Assembly: GCF_021083305.1 (NCBI RefSeq)
Contig: NZ_JAJFAY010000011.1
Coordinates: forward strand, 60,469-124,468
Source: Haladaptatus sp. DYF46
GTDB taxonomy: Archaea; Halobacteriota; Halobacteria; Halobacteriales; Haladaptataceae
Reading direction: 5' to 3'
DNA: 64,000 nucleotides
The translations under genes were made by a program, and so were the position numbers. Under the pieces are notes generated by a model that did not search any database, had not been told where the DNA came from, and saw only the letters and a program-made list of their open reading frames with translations. Positions 61,036-64,000 of this stretch are shown here, in pieces (position 1 is the stretch's first letter; the number at the start of each line of letters is the position of its first letter).

Positions 61036-61442
61036 TGGTTACTCCTTCTCATCTGAGGGCGATGAGCGCGTTGCCGTCGATCAAGGGCTGTTAATAAGTT
61101 CCCCTCCTTCTCTCGTTCACAGAAATACTTGGGCAAAACACCAGTGATGCTTATTGCGAGGCATTCAGAATGAAGGGCCTCGATGTAGCGTACTCAAGGG
61201 TGTCGAAGCGGCAATAGCGATACTTGAGGTAGTGAGATAGTAGTCTTGCTCCGTGCTTCAGTGGTCGGAGCATTTAGATTCTTGCGTCGGTAGAAGTTCC
61301 GCGTGACATTTACGGTTCGTGTACAGTGGGATTTCCACTCAGCACGGAGTCGCTTCCAAAATCACGATTATGGTGACATCCGCTCGGTCGCAGAGAGTGA
61401 GTAGCTGACTGGCGCTGTACCCATCTAACCTGGCGAATCGTC
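61036..61442. other. Gene-free stretch before nuoH
   Basis: About 400 bases without a supported gene. Minus-strand pieces resembling coding DNA (LSHYLKYRYCRFDTLEYA) are broken by stops. They may be a decayed transposase or gene, which I cannot name. Confidence 0.4.
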
Positions 61443-62105
61443 TCAACGCTCGGTAGCGCCAACATGGAGCGAGGAAAACACGGTCGCTTCGATCTTCCGG
61501 AGATGCTCACCGACCGTCGTTTCGGAAAGCCCTGTCATCGCCGCGATCTCGTCGTGAGTTGCCTCGCGAGGTTCTTGATAATAGCCGAGATCGATCGCTG
61601 TCCAAAGCACCTCGCGCTGACGCTCAGTCAACCAAGAGACAACGTGACGGGGGGTGGGCGTGTACTGGCCGGTTCGTTCGACCTCTAAACTAACGCCCTC
61701 CGGCTGTTCGGAGAGCACGTCGGTGAAGGCCGCCTCCGTTCCAATGTACGTCACCCGGAGACCGCCGTCATCGGTGTGTTCGACCGGCATGTCGATCAGG
61801 TACGACGACTCCCGCCGGTCTTTCATGAGCATCCGGGTCAGGTCGTCCGCTGCATAGCGCGTGTAGGAGAAGAATCCGTCCTCGTCGCCGGAGATCGAGA
61901 ATTCAAAGACCTCCGACGACTTCGACAGGACCTGACGGAGCCCCTCGACATCGCCGCGGCCCTCGGCGAACATCGCGACGGTATCGTCGTCAAGGAGTTC
62001 CATGCGGTGGATAGCCCGGTACTCTAAGCCAAGCTCGTTGACCCGCCGATCAAGTCGGTTGATACCGTCCTCGCCAGGATAGGCAACGACGGTGACATAG
62101 CGCAT
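61443..62105 (-). CDS. HTH_10 regulator of a different subgroup
   Basis: The 220-residue protein starts MRYVTVVAYPGEDGINRLDR with a sensor domain unlike the MPxxQ group (VFEFSISGDEDGFFSYTRYA, LIDMPVEHTDDGGLRVTYIG). The HTH_10 domain is WLTERQREVLWTAIDLGYYQ, EPREATHDEIAAMTGLSETT and a final helix. It diverges from the glycosyltransferase gene at 62205 with 99 bases between, so that gene may be its target. Confidence 0.82.
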   Translation of the reverse strand: MRYVTVVAYPGEDGINRLDRRVNELGLEYRAIHRMELLDDDTVAMFAEGRGDVEGLRQVLSKSSEVFEFSISGDEDGFFSYTRYAADDLTRMLMKDRRESSYLIDMPVEHTDDGGLRVTYIGTEAAFTDVLSEQPEGVSLEVERTGQYTPTPRHVVSWLTERQREVLWTAIDLGYYQEPREATHDEIAAMTGLSETTVGEHLRKIEATVFSSLHVGATER

Positions 62106-62204
62106 GTACTAGTAATTGGGCGCCATCGTATAGTCCTTGATCATAAGCGCTCATGGATCGCCGGCAGTGGACTCATTGTCTCCGGATGAGCAAAAGTAAG
62201 CACC

Positions 62205-63119
62205 ATGTCTGATCGAGCGCCGACGAGCGTCCTCCTGCCGACCACGCGGTGGACCGACGCGTGCACGGAGCTGGCCGCCCAACTCGGCGACAGCGACGAG
62301 CTTTTGATCATACACGATAGTGCGGACGATCCGGTCACCGAGCAGAAAGACCGTTTCGAAGATATTCGATTCATCGCTGCTGGAGAGCCAGAAGGCTGTT
62401 CTGGGAAGGCCAATGCAATCGTTGTTGGGATGGAGGCTGCACGCCACGACCGCCTCGTCTGGACGGATGACGACTTCCACCATCCCCTGGACTGGCTGAT
62501 GGTCCTTAACACGGATTATGAAGAATACGGGCCTGTGTCGGAGGTACCATACTTTGTCGGGCAAGATCCACTCTCGGTGCTACTCGAACCACTGTACGCC
62601 TCCGCTGGCTCGCTGCCCCTCTATCTTGGTGATCAGATTTGGGGTGGCGCGGTCATATTCGACCGTAGCGACATCGACGAAGTCGCCTTTCTCGATGAAC
62701 TCCAGCGAACTGTCAGTGACGATGGGCTCCTCATGGAGTACCTCCAAGTAACGACAGTCGACCGGACGCGCATCGTTCCTATTGGGGGGACCATTCGCGA
62801 GGCAGTCGAGCGTCCGGTTCGGTGGACACAGATTCTCCGATGGCATTTTCCTGGTGCCATCGCCGGAACAGTTCTCTTCTCGCTGCTCCTGCTCGTAAGT
62901 GCGATCCTGGCACCACTCCCAACGGCGGCCGTCCTGACAGTGCTACATTTTGCTGTCAACGAGGTTCTGGGCGTCCGCCGGTGGACGACCGTACTGGCGT
63001 ACCCAGCACTATTTGTGTTCGTTCCTCTCGTCTTGTACGCGTATACCTGCCGGACGTTCGTCTGGGGCGGCCGGCAATACCGCTGGCGCGGGAAGTTCGA
63101 CGTGACGGTTGTCGAGTAG
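62205..63119 (+). CDS. Membrane glycosyltransferase, GT2 family
   Basis: The 304-residue protein has a GT2-type N-terminal domain: VLLPTTRWTDACTELAAQLG, AGEPEGCSGKANAIVVGMEA, the DDD-type metal site WTDDDFHHPLDWL and GGAVIFDRSDID. In place of a Q-x-x-RW motif, DDGLLMEYLQ and RPVRWTQILRWHFPG precede two or three C-terminal helices. It resembles the ceramide-glucosyltransferase/HpnI-like group, which adds sugar to lipids. The start at 62205 fits the fold. It may glycosylate a polar lipid of the cell membrane. Confidence 0.82.
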   Translation: MSDRAPTSVLLPTTRWTDACTELAAQLGDSDELLIIHDSADDPVTEQKDRFEDIRFIAAGEPEGCSGKANAIVVGMEAARHDRLVWTDDDFHHPLDWLMVLNTDYEEYGPVSEVPYFVGQDPLSVLLEPLYASAGSLPLYLGDQIWGGAVIFDRSDIDEVAFLDELQRTVSDDGLLMEYLQVTTVDRTRIVPIGGTIREAVERPVRWTQILRWHFPGAIAGTVLFSLLLLVSAILAPLPTAAVLTVLHFAVNEVLGVRRWTTVLAYPALFVFVPLVLYAYTCRTFVWGGRQYRWRGKFDVTVVE

Positions 63120-63165
63120 TGATCCGTCCGAGGACAATTCATCAGTTGAAGAGAAAGTCAGAGTT

Positions 63166-63678
63166 ATGATGACATCACCGAAAATACCATCCACTATGCG
63201 ATCTTGGTCGTCAATGTGGGTGAGTTACACCGCCAGTGTATGGATGTTCGTGTTCGCCGCAATGAGTTTCTACTGGGCTCTCGGCGGAACTACAGGTCTG
63301 AACACCGTCTCACTCGGCCAGGAAGTTACAGGCGAATCGTGGTTCATCGCAGCTCTCTGGCTCACTGGCATTCTAAAGGTCGGTGGTGGACTGCTCGCGC
63401 TTGCGCTGGTCCAGACCTGGGGTCAGCAGATTCCGCGCCGGCTGTTGCTCATTGCTGCATGGGGTGTGGGTGCTGTATTGGTCATCCACGGCGGTGATTT
63501 CGTGATTCAGGGTGCACTCACGGAGGCAGGGCTCATCAGCCTTTCCAGCCCTACGGCTTGGACACCGGATCACTGGCAGACATTTGTGTGGGGACCGTGG
63601 TGGCTTCTCGGTGGACTCTTTTTCTGTTTATCGGCGTGGAATTACCAATTGAAGTCACGTAATCAGCAATTCAGATGA
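63166..63678 (+). CDS. Small four-helix membrane protein (DUF3995-like)
   Basis: The 170-residue protein begins MMTSPKIPSTMRSWSSMWVS. It has four hydrophobic helices (about 18-36, 64-84, 92-112 and 140-160) and Trp-rich loops such as WTPDHWQTFVWGPWWLLGGL, in the manner of DUF3995 membrane proteins. ATG 63196 is an alternative start. It follows the glycosyltransferase gene on the same strand with 46 bases between. Function unknown. Confidence 0.65.
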   Translation: MMTSPKIPSTMRSWSSMWVSYTASVWMFVFAAMSFYWALGGTTGLNTVSLGQEVTGESWFIAALWLTGILKVGGGLLALALVQTWGQQIPRRLLLIAAWGVGAVLVIHGGDFVIQGALTEAGLISLSSPTAWTPDHWQTFVWGPWWLLGGLFFCLSAWNYQLKSRNQQFR

Positions 63679-63873
63679 TGAGTAGTAGCTACTCCGTATA
63701 CACTAAGAGTAAGGATTGTCATATAGAGAACGCCCCACTTGTCGTGTAACGGGCCAGTTCGAATATAATGTGGTATACAAAAAAGAGGACCAGTTATAAT
63801 TATCATTTGGTAATAATCTAAAAACAACCAGATTAAGAGTAATCGGTTGGATTAGCAATGAAAACCGTCTGCC
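63679..63873. other. Intergenic stretch before the IS6 copy
   Basis: About 195 bases, AT-rich, without a gene. Confidence 0.4.
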
Positions 63874-64000
63874 GGCACTGTCTAGTTTAGCTCCTCCTCG
63901 ACAGGTGTTCGATTGTCGATCGATTGGTGCGGTCTCTGGCGGTTATAGTAATGCACAAATTGTTCAAGCCACTGCTGGACGCTCGGTCGACTGCCCACCC
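63874..64000. mobile_element. Left end of a further IS6-family element, cut by the window
   Basis: It begins GGCACTGTCTAGTTTAGCTC, the same end as 37369. On the minus strand the transposase C-terminus reads QFVHYYNRQRPHQSIDN, then RTPVEEELN with its stop at 63882-63884, in one open frame. About 120 bases are inside the window; the rest lies beyond it. Unlike the copy at 37369 it shows no frameshift in the visible part. Confidence 0.85.

Noticed and set aside
1..64000. CRISPR arrays, tRNA and rRNA genes
   Set aside because: No regularly spaced identical repeats of 25-40 bases and no T-loop GGTTCGAATC-type box with matching acceptor stem were found.

Overview
The window is from a halophilic archaeon (class Halobacteria). 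Most proteins are rich in Asp/Glu. Exported proteins carry twin-arginine signals, several combined with a lipobox. Many genes have a TATA box about 30 bases before the start codon and no leader. The families are typical of haloarchaea: HTH_10 (bacterio-opsin-activator type) regulators, a HalOD1 protein, AbrB/PIN toxin-antitoxin pairs, and IS6-family elements with GGCACTGTCTAG ends. Composition varies along the window, and no tRNA, rRNA, ribosomal-protein gene, replication initiator or CRISPR array was seen. It reads as accessory DNA: a secondary replicon or a chromosomal island.

Layout. 0-16 kb: a mosaic of a membrane protein, a VapBC pair, an ABC exporter, a Tat-exported protein, a decayed acyl-CoA dehydrogenase behind fossil IS6/MITE sequence, divergent E1 alpha and E1 beta genes of a 2-oxoacid dehydrogenase, a MscS channel and a second VapBC pair. 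Two tyrosine-recombinase remnants, at 2.1 and 15.1-15.4 kb, each lie beside a vapC. 16.8-28.2 kb: a type IV secretion/conjugation-like module holding a beta-helix lipoprotein, a VirB2-like pilin, a TrbL/VirB6-like protein, a VirB3-like protein, a VirB4 ATPase, a small membrane protein and a very large VirD4/TraD-like ATPase. Several of its genes overlap by a few bases. No relaxase was seen. 28.3-31.4 kb: monooxygenase, esterase, NmrA protein and their regulator. 32.1-33.9 kb: a repeat-rich non-coding tract with GGACAGTCC copies on its left, GGACTGTCC copies on its right and TGGGTGCCAA copies between them. 33.9-39.8 kb: a nuclease-fold lipoprotein without the catalytic residues, hemB, an IS6 element with a frameshifted transposase, and broken genes.

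39.9-61 kb is a run of small cassettes. Each has a one-component regulator (HTH_10, ArsR or HxlR) beside one to three genes for redox, detoxification or efflux: SDR, RidA, cupin, NTF2-like, FMN reductase, nitroreductase, AhpD-like, DoxX, MFS, LysE, EamA, SRPBCC and RibD-like proteins. At least four close HTH_10 paralogs are used this way. A 230-bp MITE with a perfect 8-bp target duplication sits just before an ArsR gene. The window ends with a lone nuoH, an HTH_10 regulator, a glycosyltransferase, a small membrane protein and the edge of another IS6 copy.

Gene decay is common. In-frame stops interrupt four otherwise continuous genes (12777 TAG, 39394 TAA, 45314 TAG, 51711 TAG). There are also frameshifts, truncations, and a 3' fossil of hemB next to an IS6-type terminal repeat. 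All calls come from reading the sequence; no homology search was run.
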